From NCBI RefSeq assembly GCF_900070355.1, contig NZ_LN849456.1:310001-374000 (forward strand): a DNA stretch of 64,000 nt. Direction: 5' to 3'. Source of the stretch: Devriesea agamarum. Lineage in GTDB: Bacteria; Actinomycetota; Actinomycetes; Actinomycetales; Dermabacteraceae. The first letter of the stretch is position 1; each line of letters begins with the position of its first letter. Position numbers and translations under genes: made by a program. Positions 28,741 through 39,523 of this stretch are shown piece after piece. The notes below the pieces were generated by a model. It was given only the letters and a program-made list of their open reading frames with translations, was not told the origin of the DNA and did no database searches.

Positions 28741-29345
28741 GTGCGGACGGCTCGGATTCCGCTGCGACGGGATTCGTGCGCGCCGCGCTGACCGTTCTTG
28801 CGGGGCCGACGGCGGTTGGAAAGGGTACAGTGTCCGCTGCTGTCCGCCGTCGGTACCCAGAGATCTATCTATCCGTATCGGCCACGACCAGGCCGCCGCG
28901 TCCGGGTGAGATCGACGGAGTCCACTATCACTTCGTGGACGACGCCGAGTTCACCCGGATGGTTGAGGCAGGCGACATGCTCGAATGGGCGGTCGTACAT
29001 GGCCGACATCGTTACGGAACCCCCCGCACCCCCGTTCTCGAGGCGGTTGGCCAAGGGCACCCCGTGCTGTTGGAAATTGATCTCGCCGGTGCGCGTCAGG
29101 TTCGTGAGTCAATGCCGCAGGCCCGGTTCGTCTTTTTGGCGCCCCCGGATTGGGAGACTTTGGTTGAGCGCCTAGTCGGTCGGGGCACTGAAAACGAGGA
29201 TGAGCGTGCGCGCCGCTTGGAAACCGCCAAAGTGGAGCTGGCAGCTGAATCCGAATTCGATGTGACCATTGTGAATGACGATGTTGACCGGGCGGCGGAT
29301 GAGCTTGCCAGCACCATGGGAGTTCGCAGCGCACCGCAGGTTTGA
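28737..29345 (+). CDS. gmk: Guanylate kinase
   Basis: It phosphorylates GMP to GDP. The 202-residue protein has the P-loop GPTAVGKGT (residues 23-31), the GMP-binding block [20 protein letters not shown], and [15 protein letters not shown] ~15-residue N-terminal extension precedes the core. The GTG start overlaps the mihF stop by 4 nt. Confidence 0.96.
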   Translation: MSADGSDSAATGFVRAALTVLAGPTAVGKGTVSAAVRRRYPEIYLSVSATTRPPRPGEIDGVHYHFVDDAEFTRMVEAGDMLEWAVVHGRHRYGTPRTPVLEAVGQGHPVLLEIDLAGARQVRESMPQARFVFLAPPDWETLVERLVGRGTENEDERARRLETAKVELAAESEFDVTIVNDDVDRAADELASTMGVRSAPQV

Positions 29346-29531
29346 GCGCCCACAAAAATCGCCTGGGACGCTGTGTGCGGGCTCAGGTCACAGTGCGCAT
29401 GAGCTGAGAGGCTCGTCAGTTCCTGTGCTCATGTCGTATCCTGAAGTGTCACCCCTGTCAGGTGAAGTGCGTCGGTGTATCGCCGCGTGCGCTCACCGGC
29501 CGTAAAATCCTCCAACCGGAAAGGCTCCCGC

Positions 29532-29906
29532 GTGTCCGGAACCGTTGCCCAGCCCGAAGGCATCACTAACCCCCCGATCGACCGTCTCCTAGAGACCGTC
29601 GATTCCAAGTATGGCCTCGTGCTCTACTCGGCTAAGCGCGCCCGTCAGATCAATGCGTACTACTCGCAGCTATCTGAAGGTCTCCTGGAATACGTCGGAC
29701 CGCTCGTCGAAACTGAATCGCAGGAAAAGCCGTTGTCGATTGCGCTGCGCGAGATCGACGAAGGAATGCTGACCGTTCGTTCAGTCGATGAGCTTCCCGA
29801 AGCTGAACCGGCCTCGGACAAGCCGTCAGCACCCGCGGGTCTCAGCCTCTCCGGGACCGGCGCTGACGATGAAACCGATGCGGGTTTGAATCTGCCGCCC
29901 CTGTGA
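29532..29906 (+). CDS. rpoZ: RNA polymerase omega subunit
   Basis: Omega helps fold and hold the beta-prime subunit. The 124-residue sequence has [34 protein letters not shown]-type blocks: [24 protein letters not shown] and [11 protein letters not shown]. The acidic C-terminal tail (about residues 95-124) is longer than in the enterobacterial form. The GTG at 29532 has GGAAAGG 7 nt upstream; an upstream frame lacks similarity. Confidence 0.93.
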   Translation: MSGTVAQPEGITNPPIDRLLETVDSKYGLVLYSAKRARQINAYYSQLSEGLLEYVGPLVETESQEKPLSIALREIDEGMLTVRSVDELPEAEPASDKPSAPAGLSLSGTGADDETDAGLNLPPL

Positions 29907-29988
29907 ACCTGTTGCCGCTGCAGTGCGTGAGCACAGCGGCGGCACAGCGACAATAGTGGCTATGGCGATTCAGCAGAGCGAGATACCG

Positions 29989-31350
29989 ATGTCGGACACA
30001 GTCCCCGGCAACCACCCCTTAGCGGGAAAGCGCATCGTGGTCGGTATTTGCGCAGGCATCGCCGCGTATAAGGCCGCGCACATCGTGCGCGGCCTTCGTG
30101 CTGCCGGTGCTGATGTTCGCGTGATCGTGACGAAAGCCAGCCTTGAGTTCATCGGCAAAGCCACCTGGGAAGCCCTCAGTGGGCATCCGGTTCTGACCGA
30201 TGTCTTTGAGCATGTGGACGAGGTCGCGCACGTGCGCATTGGCCAGGAAAGCGATGCCGTGCTGGTGGTTCCGGCGACCGCGGATCTGCTGGCGCGGGCT
30301 CGTGCGGGTCGTGCCGATGACCTGCTGACGGCAACCCTTCTCATGGCGCACGGCCCCGTGGTGATGGCCCCGGCGATGCATACCGAGATGTGGGAGCACC
30401 CAGCTACCGTCGAGAATGTCGAGGTGTTGCGTCGGCGCGGCGTGGTGGTGGCAGAACCAGCGGTGGGCCGTCTGACGGGCCCCGACTCCGGCCCGGGTCG
30501 TCTGCCAGAACCCGAGACCGTGCTGGATTTGTTGACGGCGGTGATTGCGCGCGGTGGTCGCGGGCACGACTTGGCAGGCCGCAGGGTGTTGATCACGGCT
30601 GGGGGAACGCGAGAACATCTCGACCCGGTTCGGTATCTAACCAATCATTCGTCGGGTAAACAGGGGTGGGCGATAGCGAATGCTGCAGCATCGCGTGGCG
30701 CAGAGGTCACGCTGATTGCGGCAAACGTTGCGATGCCAGCGCCGTGTGGGGTGCGGGTTAAACCGGTGGGTAGCGCTGATGAGCTCGCGCAGGCCGTGCG
30801 CGCTGAACGATCTCGCACCGATGTTCTCGTGATGGCCGCAGCTGTCGCCGATTACGCTCCGGTGAATCCTGCCGGTCACAAACTCAAAAAAATGACAGAC
30901 GCAGGTGCTGCCGGCGCTCATGAAGGTGCCATATCTGCTGGTGAGGCTGACTCATTTCGGGTGTCGATGACACTTTCCCTGCGAGAGACCACGGATGTTC
31001 TGCATGAATCCGTGACCGATCGCAACCACAGACGCGATGGGCGCATGGGGGCCGACGTGGGCGTTGGAGCCGAGGAGATTCTCCCTCATGTGATTATCGG
31101 TTTTGCCGCTGAAACCGGTGATGAGGGGCAGGATGCGCTAACCCATGCGCGGCAGAAAGCGCGCCGCAAGGGCGCTGATCTGCTCGCAGCCAATGATGTG
31201 AGCAGGGGCGTATTTGGAAGTGAAACCAATGTGGTCACCGTGCTTGATGCGTCCGGACGCACCTTAGCTGAGTGCGCGGGTTCCAAAGTCGAGGTGGCTC
31301 ATGCCTTACTGGACCACACGGTCAGTCTGCTGCCGCCTGCCCAGGCGTAG
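29989..31350 (+). CDS. coaBC: Bifunctional phosphopantothenoylcysteine decarboxylase/synthetase
   Basis: CoaC decarboxylates phosphopantothenoylcysteine and CoaB makes it from phosphopantothenate and Cys, both for CoA. The N-terminal flavoprotein half has GICAGIAAYKAAHIVRGL, the substrate motif APAMHTEMW and LPEPE. The C-terminal half has ITAGGTREHLDPVRYLTNHSS, MAAAVADYAP and KLKK, then GFAAETGD. Between KLKK and GFAAE the chain is longer than I expect, with two Gly/Ala/Glu-rich insertions. The start is uncertain: ATGs at 29962 and 29989 and a GTG at 29923 share the frame and none has a strong ribosome-binding site. Confidence 0.95.
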   Translation: MSDTVPGNHPLAGKRIVVGICAGIAAYKAAHIVRGLRAAGADVRVIVTKASLEFIGKATWEALSGHPVLTDVFEHVDEVAHVRIGQESDAVLVVPATADLLARARAGRADDLLTATLLMAHGPVVMAPAMHTEMWEHPATVENVEVLRRRGVVVAEPAVGRLTGPDSGPGRLPEPETVLDLLTAVIARGGRGHDLAGRRVLITAGGTREHLDPVRYLTNHSSGKQGWAIANAAASRGAEVTLIAANVAMPAPCGVRVKPVGSADELAQAVRAERSRTDVLVMAAAVADYAPVNPAGHKLKKMTDAGAAGAHEGAISAGEADSFRVSMTLSLRETTDVLHESVTDRNHRRDGRMGADVGVGAEEILPHVIIGFAAETGDEGQDALTHARQKARRKGADLLAANDVSRGVFGSETNVVTVLDASGRTLAECAGSKVEVAHALLDHTVSLLPPAQA

Positions 31351-31476
31351 CCGTGTATCGCGGCACACGCGGTGCGTACATGCGACCCGGTCGGCCTGTT
31401 TGTGGTGCACATCGCCTTACGGAATATGAGATGAGCGTCTCTGATATCAACCCGGGCGGTCTACTACCCTGAAGGT

Positions 31477-32694
31477 ATGACCTCGCTCGATACTCTGCGC
31501 CTTTTTACCTCCGAATCAGTGACGGAGGGGCATCCGGATAAAGTGTGCGACCAGATTTCGGACGCAATTCTCGATGATCTGATTGCCCAGTCCCCAGCTT
31601 CTCGAGTGGCTGTTGAAACCTTGGTGACCACGGGACTCGTCCATGTTGCGGGTGAAGTGCGCACGGACGGCTACTCCGATATCAACAAAATTGTGCGCAA
31701 GGTCATCGGCGACATTGGCTATGACTCTTCGGAGAAAGGCTTCGATGCGGATTCCTGCGGCATCGAAGTGTCTATCGGCTCCCAGTCGGAAGACATCGCC
31801 GCTGGAGTCGATAACTCCCTAGAGAGCCGCGACAGCGGGAGCGGTGCCGCCGAGCGTTTTGAAGGCCAGGGCGCGGGGGACCAGGGTTTGATGTTTGGTT
31901 TTGCCTGCACTGACACTCCTGAACTGATGCCTTTACCCATTCATGCAGCTCACCGGCTTGCCAAGAACTTGTCCGAGGCTCGGCGCAACGGTGTGCTGCC
32001 TTACCTGCGGCCCGATGGTAAGACTCAGGTCACAATCGGCTACGACGATGACGGGGTGGCGCGCAGCGTCGAAACAATTGTGGTGTCCTCCCAACACGCC
32101 CCCGAGGTGAACTTGGACGAGCAATTGGCTCCCGGTGTGCGCAAGGTCGTGGTTGCTCCGGTGCTGGAGGAGCTTGCCGCGTTAGGCCTGGAGACCTCGA
32201 ATGTCACCCTGCATGTAAATCCGACCGGTCGTTTCGTGATCGGAGGTCCGAAGGGGGATGCGGGTTTGACGGGACGCAAGATCATTGTCGACACCTACGG
32301 CGGGTTTGCTCGCCACGGCGGTGGGGCGTTTTCCGGGAAGGATCCCTCGAAGGTGGACCGTTCGGCGGCGTATGCGATGCGCTGGGTCGCCAAGAACATC
32401 GTGGCCGCGGGCCTGGCCACCAAGTGCGAAGTACAGGTGGCGTACGCCATTGGACGAGCCCGTCCGGTGGGGCTGTACGTGGAAACCTTTGGCACCGGGA
32501 CCTACCCGGAGCACAGGCTGGTCCAGGCGATTAACAAAGTGTTCGATCTTCGTCCCGAGGCGATTATTGATCGTCTGGAACTGCTGCGGCCGATCTACCG
32601 TCGCACGGCTACGTTTGGTCATTTCGGCCGGGAAGAAGCTGACTTCACCTGGGAGCGAACGGATCGAGTCGATGACCTGCTCGGGGCGCTATGA
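31477..32694 (+). CDS. metK: S-adenosylmethionine synthetase
   Basis: It makes SAM from methionine and ATP. The 405-residue protein has [21 protein letters not shown]-type start (TEGHPDK), the ATP motif [12 protein letters not shown], and the P-loop-like [19 protein letters not shown]. The ATG has GAAGG 4-5 nt upstream. Its stop overlaps the hisI ATG by 4 nt, which joins two pathways that are normally encoded apart. Confidence 0.98.
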   Translation: MTSLDTLRLFTSESVTEGHPDKVCDQISDAILDDLIAQSPASRVAVETLVTTGLVHVAGEVRTDGYSDINKIVRKVIGDIGYDSSEKGFDADSCGIEVSIGSQSEDIAAGVDNSLESRDSGSGAAERFEGQGAGDQGLMFGFACTDTPELMPLPIHAAHRLAKNLSEARRNGVLPYLRPDGKTQVTIGYDDDGVARSVETIVVSSQHAPEVNLDEQLAPGVRKVVVAPVLEELAALGLETSNVTLHVNPTGRFVIGGPKGDAGLTGRKIIVDTYGGFARHGGGAFSGKDPSKVDRSAAYAMRWVAKNIVAAGLATKCEVQVAYAIGRARPVGLYVETFGTGTYPEHRLVQAINKVFDLRPEAIIDRLELLRPIYRRTATFGHFGREEADFTWERTDRVDDLLGAL

Positions 32695-33122
32695 CGACAC
32701 TCGACCAAGACCCGATCAGGAAGCGTCAGGAAAGCACTCTCGACCCGGAGATCGCTGAGCGCCTTAAGCGCGATCAGCACGGACTCATCTGCGCCGTCGT
32801 CCAGGACTACGACAGTCGGGAAGTGCTGATGGTGGCCTGGATGGATGATGAGGCCTTGGCGCGTACCTTGGCAGAGGGCCGCATCACCTTCTGGTCGCGC
32901 TCCAGGCAAGAGTACTGGCGCAAAGGCGACAGCTCGGGCCATCGGCAGTACCTGCGGCGTCTGCGGTTAGATTGCGACGGAGATGCGCTACTCATTGAAG
33001 TTGATCAGGTCGGTTCCGCATGCCATACCGGAACTCAAAGCTGTTTCGATGATCGGCTACTGGCCCAATGCGACAGGAATGAGGACGTGACCCGAGCGGC
33101 GAGAACGGACAACGCACAATGA
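32691..33122 (+). CDS. hisI: Phosphoribosyl-AMP cyclohydrolase
   Basis: Third step of histidine synthesis, opening the purine ring of PR-AMP. The 143-residue sequence shows [29 protein letters not shown], and the zinc/Mg block LDCDGDALL with [12 protein letters not shown]. In related genomes hisI follows hisF and precedes trpE; here hisF and the rest of the his operon are absent and metK lies in that place, with ATGA overlaps on both sides. No other his gene is in the window. Confidence 0.95.
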   Translation: MTTLDQDPIRKRQESTLDPEIAERLKRDQHGLICAVVQDYDSREVLMVAWMDDEALARTLAEGRITFWSRSRQEYWRKGDSSGHRQYLRRLRLDCDGDALLIEVDQVGSACHTGTQSCFDDRLLAQCDRNEDVTRAARTDNAQ

Positions 33123-34738
33123 ACCAGGCGTACTCAGAAACGGTGACCGCTCCCGAGGATATTCCGCTCGGACAGGTCTGGCCGAACCGGGAGGGTTTTA
33201 GACGGCGGGCGGCGACCCAGCGAGTGGTGCCGGTTTTAGTGCGCTATCTCGCCGACGAAGACACCCCAATCAGTTTGTTTCGCAAACTCACGGCACAGGG
33301 TGAGGATCCAGCGGGGCCACGCGGTACCTTTTTGCTGGAATCCGCTGGCGACAGCGAAAAGGGACGCTGGTCGATCATCGGGGCGCGGGCGCGGGCCGTG
33401 CTCACAGAAAAAGACGGATGCGCTCATTGGATTGGGGATGTTCCGACCGGTGTGCCCACCGAGGGCGATCCGCTGGAAGCTCTGCGCTTGACTGCTGAGG
33501 CGTTCCACAGCGCCCGCGAGGTGGGTTTGCCCCCGTTTACTGGAGGCTTGGTCGGCTATCTCGGCTACGACATCGTGCGGCGATTTGAAAAGCTTGGCCC
33601 GGCAGGACCCGATGAGATCGGCCTTCCCGACCTGTGCCTGGTTCTCTCGCAGGATCTAGCTATTTACGACCACCGCGACGCGACGGTGGTCCTGGTAGCT
33701 AACGCCTTGAACCTCAATGGGACGGACGATGGGGCCGATGCCGCTTACGACGACGCTGTGGCGCGCCTGCGAGCCATGACCGATGCGGTGCGCACACCGG
33801 TAGCCTCACGCCTTGCCACCTACACCTCGGTCACAGACGCTCAACCGCGTACGCGCACCTCGCGGGAAGACTATGAGCGATCCGTTCAGGACGCCATCAA
33901 AGACATTGTCGACGGGGAAATTTTTCAGGTCGTTCCATCACAGCGGTTCACTCTCGACTCTGACGCCGACGCCCTGGATATTTACCGGGTGCTGCGTCGC
34001 ATGAACCCCAGCCCCTACATGTATCTTCTGCGCCTGGTAGATGCTGAAGGCCGCCCACTAGATGTGGTGGGAGCAAGTCCGGAATCGCTGGTCACCGTGC
34101 GGGCGGGCACAGCGACTACCCATCCGATCGCGGGATCTCGGCCTCGTGGGCGCGATGATGCCGAGGACCGTGCGCATGCGAAGAATTTGGTGGACGATCC
34201 CAAAGAACGGTCAGAACACCTGATGCTGGTGGATCTAGCCCGCAACGACCTGCAAAAGTTTTGCCGCCCAGGATCGGTCACCGTTCACGACTTCATGCAT
34301 ATTGAACGCTATTCACACATCATGCACCTGGTCTCGACGGTCACCGGCGAGATGGAGGACGATGCCACAGCGTTCGACGCGTTGCGTGCCACATTCCCCG
34401 CCGGAACCTTATCGGGTGCCCCCAAGCCCCGGGCGATGCAGATTATCGACCGTCTGGAACCGGTGGCCCGAGGACTGTACGGGGGAACCGTCGGTTATAT
34501 CGACTTCGCGGGTGATATGGATATGGCGATTGCTATCCGGACCGCGGTCATCGCGGACGGTTCGGCCCATGTTCAGGCCGGGGGCGGAGTGGTGGCAGAC
34601 TCCAGCCCCACCATGGAATATCGCGAGTCCGTGTCCAAAGCCGCAGCGGCGTTGCGAGCGGTGGTATCGGCCAGCACCATGCATCCGGTCACTGGGTTAC
34701 CGGATCAGGATGGTGACCAAGCGGCGGGCCCGCAATGA
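33119..34738 (+). CDS. trpE: Anthranilate synthase component I
   Basis: It converts chorismate to anthranilate using ammonia from TrpG. The 539-residue protein has an N-terminal feedback domain with [17 protein letters not shown] (the Trp-binding LLES) and a chorismate-binding core: [52 protein letters not shown] and [11 protein letters not shown]. It overlaps hisI and the next gene by 4 nt each. trpG and trpD are not nearby. Confidence 0.97.
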   Translation: MNQAYSETVTAPEDIPLGQVWPNREGFRRRAATQRVVPVLVRYLADEDTPISLFRKLTAQGEDPAGPRGTFLLESAGDSEKGRWSIIGARARAVLTEKDGCAHWIGDVPTGVPTEGDPLEALRLTAEAFHSAREVGLPPFTGGLVGYLGYDIVRRFEKLGPAGPDEIGLPDLCLVLSQDLAIYDHRDATVVLVANALNLNGTDDGADAAYDDAVARLRAMTDAVRTPVASRLATYTSVTDAQPRTRTSREDYERSVQDAIKDIVDGEIFQVVPSQRFTLDSDADALDIYRVLRRMNPSPYMYLLRLVDAEGRPLDVVGASPESLVTVRAGTATTHPIAGSRPRGRDDAEDRAHAKNLVDDPKERSEHLMLVDLARNDLQKFCRPGSVTVHDFMHIERYSHIMHLVSTVTGEMEDDATAFDALRATFPAGTLSGAPKPRAMQIIDRLEPVARGLYGGTVGYIDFAGDMDMAIAIRTAVIADGSAHVQAGGGVVADSSPTMEYRESVSKAAAALRAVVSASTMHPVTGLPDQDGDQAAGPQ

Positions 34739-35334
34739 ATTCCGCACTACCCGCAGATGCGACGGGCCGAGGTGGGTGGTTCACCAGGAAACGAGCGGTA
34801 TGGTCCGGGGTGTTGCTCGCCGGCATCCTGTTCGGGATCAGCCAGCTGACCTGGGTGTCGGCACAGATCCCGGCGATGGCTGCCACTCCTGCCCGGGCGC
34901 TTGAGATCACCGGCGCTGAAGCTGCCCCCGCTCTGACCGCTTTATCGGCGGTTGCGGTGACCTCGGCGATTGCGACTGCGTTGACCTCGCGATGGGCCCG
35001 GTGGCTGACTGGTCCGGTGCTCATGATCAGCGGCATCCTCGCCTGCATGACAACACTCACCGTGCTGACCAATCCGGGAGATGCCGCCGCGACCAGCCTC
35101 GCCTCAGAAACCGGGCTGTTCGGACTCAGCGCTCCTGCACATGCCATGGCGGCGGCCTGGAGTGCGCTTGCCCCCTCCCTCGTCCTGGCGTTGCTCGGGC
35201 TCGGAGTGCTGGTGCTCGGCCGACACTGGAAAACCACCGCCCGGTATCGTTCATCACCGGAACAGGCCGATGTGCTGGATGACCCCGCTGCCACCTGGGA
35301 TGCGCAAACCCGAGGTGATGACCCGACTGCATGA
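34735..35334 (+). CDS. Trp biosynthesis-associated membrane protein
   Basis: A 199-residue protein with four hydrophobic helices, starting with SGVLLAGILFGISQLTWV. It belongs to the actinobacterial family annotated by its position after trpE (TIGR02234). The C-terminal ~40 residues are soluble and acidic. It overlaps the trpE stop by 4 nt. Function unknown. Confidence 0.87.
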   Translation: MNSALPADATGRGGWFTRKRAVWSGVLLAGILFGISQLTWVSAQIPAMAATPARALEITGAEAAPALTALSAVAVTSAIATALTSRWARWLTGPVLMISGILACMTTLTVLTNPGDAAATSLASETGLFGLSAPAHAMAAAWSALAPSLVLALLGLGVLVLGRHWKTTARYRSSPEQADVLDDPAATWDAQTRGDDPTA

Positions 35335-35423
35335 GAACCTGCCAGTTCGACCAGATGAACGTGGCACAATGGAATAAAGATTCACCTGCTCTGTCCGTTA
35401 CCCGTTGCGATCCGGAGAAATCG

Positions 35424-35657
35424 ATGACGAAGACCTACATCGTGCCGCCAGCCCCGCCCGCCAACCACGGAAAAACCGTGGCGGCTTGGGTCATGTTTGT
35501 CGGTATTGCCGCCGGAGCAATCGTGGTGGCGGTCGGTATTGCATCTGCCCAGCATGTTGTGTCGCTGGTGGGAGTTATCGTTTTGGCGGTCACTCTTCTG
35601 CTGAGCTTTGTGCTGCGTCTGGCTGGTTTCGGTCAAAAGCGCCGGCAGGCGGCCTGA
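35424..35657 (+). CDS. HGxxPAAW-type small membrane protein
   Basis: A 77-residue protein with two transmembrane helices (AAWVMFVGIAAGAIVVAVGIA and VSLVGVIVLAVTLLLSFVL). The N-terminal NHGKTVAAW is a variant of the HGxxPAAW motif that names this small family in actinobacterial trp clusters. The ATG follows CCGGAGAAA. Function unknown. Confidence 0.85.
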   Translation: MTKTYIVPPAPPANHGKTVAAWVMFVGIAAGAIVVAVGIASAQHVVSLVGVIVLAVTLLLSFVLRLAGFGQKRRQAA

Positions 35658-35659
35658 AC

Positions 35660-36172
35660 GTGCCGGCGGAGACATTAGCTCCGCAGCAACAGCTCTCCCA
35701 GACCGACCCGATATGTCACGCGGAACACACGCGTCGGCACCGGGCTCTTGAACGGCCTCTGCTGGGGCGGTTAGTGGAACCGATCGGTCTCGCCGCCGCC
35801 GGGGTCGGATCATATGTTCTGCTGCACGCGGTTTTTGATCCGTTCACCCAGGACATTCCCCTGTGCCCCGTGTATCGCCTCACGGGAATACTGTGCCCCG
35901 GCTGTGGAATGACCAGAGCCGCATATGCGCTGGCATCGGGCGATATCGGTTTAGCGGTGCGCAATAACGCGGTGCTCGTGCTCGCGTTGCCGGTGCTTGC
36001 CTGGATGTGGATTCGGTGGGTTCGCGCCCGAGTTCAGAGACGGCCAGTGAACATCCGGATCCAGCCGCGCTGGGTATATTTAACCCTGGTCGTGGTCTTC
36101 CTCTATACGATCGCCAGAAATCTTCCCTGGCTATATCCGATTATCGGCCCAACATCGCTAATCGGGGCATAG
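35660..36172 (+). CDS. DUF2752 membrane protein
   Basis: A 170-residue protein. The first ~45 residues are soluble; then three hydrophobic helices surround CPVYRLTGILCPGCGMTRA, the Cys-rich CPGCGMTR signature of DUF2752. It starts at GTG 2 nt after the previous stop; a longer frame upstream overlaps that gene and is less likely. This family sits in the trp cluster of many actinobacteria without known function. Confidence 0.86.
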   Translation: MPAETLAPQQQLSQTDPICHAEHTRRHRALERPLLGRLVEPIGLAAAGVGSYVLLHAVFDPFTQDIPLCPVYRLTGILCPGCGMTRAAYALASGDIGLAVRNNAVLVLALPVLAWMWIRWVRARVQRRPVNIRIQPRWVYLTLVVVFLYTIARNLPWLYPIIGPTSLIGA

Positions 36173-36288
36173 ACAAGGCATCCATCACGGCATTAAAGCG
36201 CGTATTCACCGCGAATTCACGACAGCATTCACCGCGGGACTATGCCATCGCCTCAGTCCCTTCGGACTAGATCACGAGCGGAGTCACT

Positions 36289-37116
36289 ATGAGTGTCCTC
36301 GACGACATCATTTGCGGTGTGCGCGACGATCTATCAGAGCGTCAGCGCCACGCGCCCATGCCGGTGATTCAGGCAGAAGCCGTCGCGGCACCACCCCCTG
36401 TGGATGTTCTGGGCCTTTTGGCGACGGACAACCTCGCCGTGATCGCCGAAGTGAAACGCGCAAGCCCATCGAAAGGAAAACTGGCAGGAATACCGGATCC
36501 AGCCTCCCTGGCAGCCGAATACGAAGCGGGGGGAGCAGCCGCAATCAGTGTTCTGACCGAGCAGCGGCGGTTCAATGGCAGCCTGGCTGACCTCGACGCG
36601 GTCCGGTCCCGGGTGAAAACCCCAATTTTGCGCAAGGACTTCATCGTCGATGAATATCAGGTCTTTGAAGCCCGAGCACACGGAGCAGATCTCGTGCTGC
36701 TGATCGTCGCGGCCCTCGATCACCGACAGCTGCACGACCTGTATCAGCAGATCACAGGGCTTGGAATGCGGGCCTTAGTCGAAACCCACGACGAGACGGA
36801 ACTAGAACGAGCACTCGACCTGGGAGCCTTGATCATCGGCGTCAACGCCCGGGACCTCACCACACTCGAGGTCGACCCGGCCCGGGCCTGCGAGGTCATC
36901 GCCAACGTTCCCACTGATCGAATCGCCATTGGGGAATCCGGTGTCGCGGGCCTCGATGACGCTAAGCGATACGCATACGCCGGGGCAGACGCCATTTTGG
37001 TGGGCGAGGCCTTAGTGACCGGCGGAGATCCCCGCGATATGGTCACCCAATTTACGGCATTGCGCAGTCATGGCCGGAACCGAGGAACGGACCGAAGCCT
37101 CATCCCGACGGTATAA
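36289..37116 (+). CDS. trpC: Indole-3-glycerol phosphate synthase
   Basis: It closes the indole ring from CdRP. The 275-residue TIM barrel has [12 protein letters not shown] (catalytic Lys), [41 protein letters not shown] and IGESGVAG in order. CGGAGTCACT precedes the ATG. Gene is stand-alone TrpC, not fused to TrpF. A 116-nt gap separates it from the DUF2752 gene. Confidence 0.97.
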   Translation: MSVLDDIICGVRDDLSERQRHAPMPVIQAEAVAAPPPVDVLGLLATDNLAVIAEVKRASPSKGKLAGIPDPASLAAEYEAGGAAAISVLTEQRRFNGSLADLDAVRSRVKTPILRKDFIVDEYQVFEARAHGADLVLLIVAALDHRQLHDLYQQITGLGMRALVETHDETELERALDLGALIIGVNARDLTTLEVDPARACEVIANVPTDRIAIGESGVAGLDDAKRYAYAGADAILVGEALVTGGDPRDMVTQFTALRSHGRNRGTDRSLIPTV

Positions 37117-37217
37117 CAAGGCACAATGACACGGGCCATATGAACCACACCAACACCCCAATAAAACGGAGCGGACCTGATCGGTCTGGATATGACCGGC
37201 TCGGAGAAGGAGACGCG

Positions 37218-38576
37218 ATGAGATCGCAGCGCACGAGCGAATGTCAGGACGAGAAACACAGCGCCACGCCGTCCAAGCGCGACGAACGAGGACCCTACTT
37301 CGGGACATTTGGCGGTCGCTTCCTGCCAGAGGCTTTAGTCCCCGCGCTCGATGAGCTCCAGGAAGTATTCGATAAGGCGATGGTGGACCCCGAATTCACC
37401 GAAGAATTCACCGCACTGCTCACCCGTTACGCCGGGCGGCCATCCCTGCTAACCGAAGCCCGACGATTCTCCCGGCACGCGGGAGGCGCCAGAATCCTGC
37501 TCAAACGCGAGGATCTCAACCACACCGGCAGCCACAAAATTAATAATGTCCTCGGACAGGCGCTGCTCACCCGGCGTATGGGTAAAACGAGGGTCATTGC
37601 CGAGACCGGAGCCGGCCAGCACGGCGTCGCCACCGCGACAGCCGCTGCGCTCATGGGGCTCGAATGCCGTATCTACATGGGGCAAGAGGACACCGAACGC
37701 CAATCCCTCAACGTTGCCCGGATGCGGTTACTCGGCGCCGAAGTGGTTCCGGTGACCAATGGATCCAGAACCCTGAAAGACGCAATTAATGAAGCGTTCC
37801 GCGACTGGGTGACGAACGTGGACAACACCCACTATCTGCTCGGGACCGTCGCTGGCCCGCACCCATTCCCAGTGATCGTACGAGACTTCCACCGCGTAAT
37901 CGGCGATGAGGCACGCGCCCAAGTGCAGGAACTCACCGGTTCACTACCGGATGCGGTGATCGCTTGCGTGGGTGGAGGATCCAATGCCATGGGAATCTTC
38001 CACGCCTTCCTCGATGATCCCGGAGTGCGCTTGATCGGCTGCGAAGCTGGCGGTGACGGCGTGGACACTGGGCGTCACAGCGCCACCATTGTCGGCGGAC
38101 GCCCCGGGGTACTGCACGGTTCGCGCACCTTCGTGATGCAAGACGAAGACGGCCAAACCATTGAATCGCATTCGGTGTCGGCCGGATTGGATTACCCGAG
38201 CGTCGGCCCGGAGCATGCATGGTTGGCCGAGACCGGGCGGGCCGAATATCGCGCGGTGACCGACACAGCAGCGATGGAAGCATTCGCCCTGCTCGCACGC
38301 ACCGAAGGCATCCTCCCGGCGATTGAATCGTCCCACGCGCTCGCAGGGGCGATCGACCTGGGTCGCGAACTCGGCCCTAAGGCAACGATCGTGGTCAATC
38401 TGTCCGGGCGGGGCGATAAAGATGTCGACGTCGCCTCCCGTTGGTTTGGGTTGGTGCCTGACTCGACGAGCGCACCCCGCGATGATTTAGATCGGATCGC
38501 CGAGGTAGTTCGGCGTGCCGATGCACAGACTGAGGGCAGGTCCTCGGTTGCCGATGGAACGGAGAATGACCGGTGA
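37218..38576 (+). CDS. trpB: Tryptophan synthase beta chain
   Basis: PLP enzyme that condenses indole and serine. The 452-residue protein has [16 protein letters not shown], the PLP-lysine motif [44 protein letters not shown] and [10 protein letters not shown] chose the ATG at 37218 because AGAAGGAGA lies 5-6 nt before it; an ATG at 37140 has no such site. A polar 45-residue tail follows the core. The stop overlaps trpA by 4 nt. Confidence 0.97.
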   Translation: MRSQRTSECQDEKHSATPSKRDERGPYFGTFGGRFLPEALVPALDELQEVFDKAMVDPEFTEEFTALLTRYAGRPSLLTEARRFSRHAGGARILLKREDLNHTGSHKINNVLGQALLTRRMGKTRVIAETGAGQHGVATATAAALMGLECRIYMGQEDTERQSLNVARMRLLGAEVVPVTNGSRTLKDAINEAFRDWVTNVDNTHYLLGTVAGPHPFPVIVRDFHRVIGDEARAQVQELTGSLPDAVIACVGGGSNAMGIFHAFLDDPGVRLIGCEAGGDGVDTGRHSATIVGGRPGVLHGSRTFVMQDEDGQTIESHSVSAGLDYPSVGPEHAWLAETGRAEYRAVTDTAAMEAFALLARTEGILPAIESSHALAGAIDLGRELGPKATIVVNLSGRGDKDVDVASRWFGLVPDSTSAPRDDLDRIAEVVRRADAQTEGRSSVADGTENDR

Positions 38577-39523
38577 ACGAGGTGAGGACTGCTGGGGAGG
38601 TGCTGGCCCGCCTCCGTGGTATGCATGGTACGGATCCGCGGTTAAGTGCTGTAGATGCTGCCGTCACCGATAGGGCCGCGCTGATCGGCTATCTTCCGGT
38701 GGGATTTCCGACCGTCGAGCAGTCGGTGGCTGCCGCGCGGACTCTCATTGACTCCGGGGTCGACATTCTCGAACTCGGCTTGCCGTACTCAGATCCAGTG
38801 ATGGATGGCGAGGTCATTCAGCAGGCCGCCTCGGCTGCCCTAGCCGGAGGCACCCGCACCCGGCACGTGCTACAGGCCGTAGAACAACTGGCGGGACACG
38901 GTGCAGCTGTGCTGGTGATGAGCTACTGGAACCCGATCCTCGCCCGAGGCGTGGCAACCTTTGCTCGCGACTTGGCATCAGCCGGTGGGGCTGGTCTGAT
39001 TACCCCCGACCTTTTACCAGAAGAAGCGAGCGAATGGATCGCCGCCTCAGATGCCGAAGGTTTGGACCGAGTGTTTCTGGTGGCTCCGAACTCCTCGGGT
39101 GAACGGCTCGTTCACGTGTCCGAGCATTGCCGAGGGTTTGTCTACGCGGCCTCCACCATGGGAGTGACCGGCGCTCGCCAAGATGTCGGTAGCCAGGCTG
39201 AAGACCTAGTGCGGCGTACTCGTGCCGCGGGCGCAGACGCGGTGTGCGTGGGACTAGGTGTCTCGTCCGGAGAACAGGCAGCGCAGATCGCGCGATATGC
39301 CGACGGCGTGATCGTGGGTTCGGCCTTTGTCCGCTGCCTCCTCGAAGAGTCGGATCCGGCGGCGGGGCGGACACGCCTGGCCGCACTCGCGCGAGATATC
39401 CGCGCGGGAATTGATAGCGCGGGACCAGTGGACCGGACACCCGCCACGACCCTCGCACTGGGTGGGCAGTCTAAGGCCCCCGAACCGTCGTCGCTCACCG
39501 CATCCGAAGGGACACATGGATGA
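38573..39523 (+). CDS. trpA: Tryptophan synthase alpha chain
   Basis: It releases indole from indole-glycerol phosphate and passes it to TrpB. The 316-residue TIM barrel has [28 protein letters not shown] with catalytic Asp/Glu, [17 protein letters not shown] and [14 protein letters not shown]- and C-terminal extensions (about 35 and 40 residues) exceed the usual 260-280. Start is GTG overlapping trpB; the stop overlaps lgt. Confidence 0.96.
   Translation: MNEVRTAGEVLARLRGMHGTDPRLSAVDAAVTDRAALIGYLPVGFPTVEQSVAAARTLIDSGVDILELGLPYSDPVMDGEVIQQAASAALAGGTRTRHVLQAVEQLAGHGAAVLVMSYWNPILARGVATFARDLASAGGAGLITPDLLPEEASEWIAASDAEGLDRVFLVAPNSSGERLVHVSEHCRGFVYAASTMGVTGARQDVGSQAEDLVRRTRAAGADAVCVGLGVSSGEQAAQIARYADGVIVGSAFVRCLLEESDPAAGRTRLAALARDIRAGIDSAGPVDRTPATTLALGGQSKAPEPSSLTASEGTHG

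Noticed and set aside
36254-36269. Hairpin AGTCC-CTTCGG-type before trpC as an attenuator or T-box
   Set aside because: Only a 5-bp stem, no leader peptide with Trp codons and no T-box sequence.
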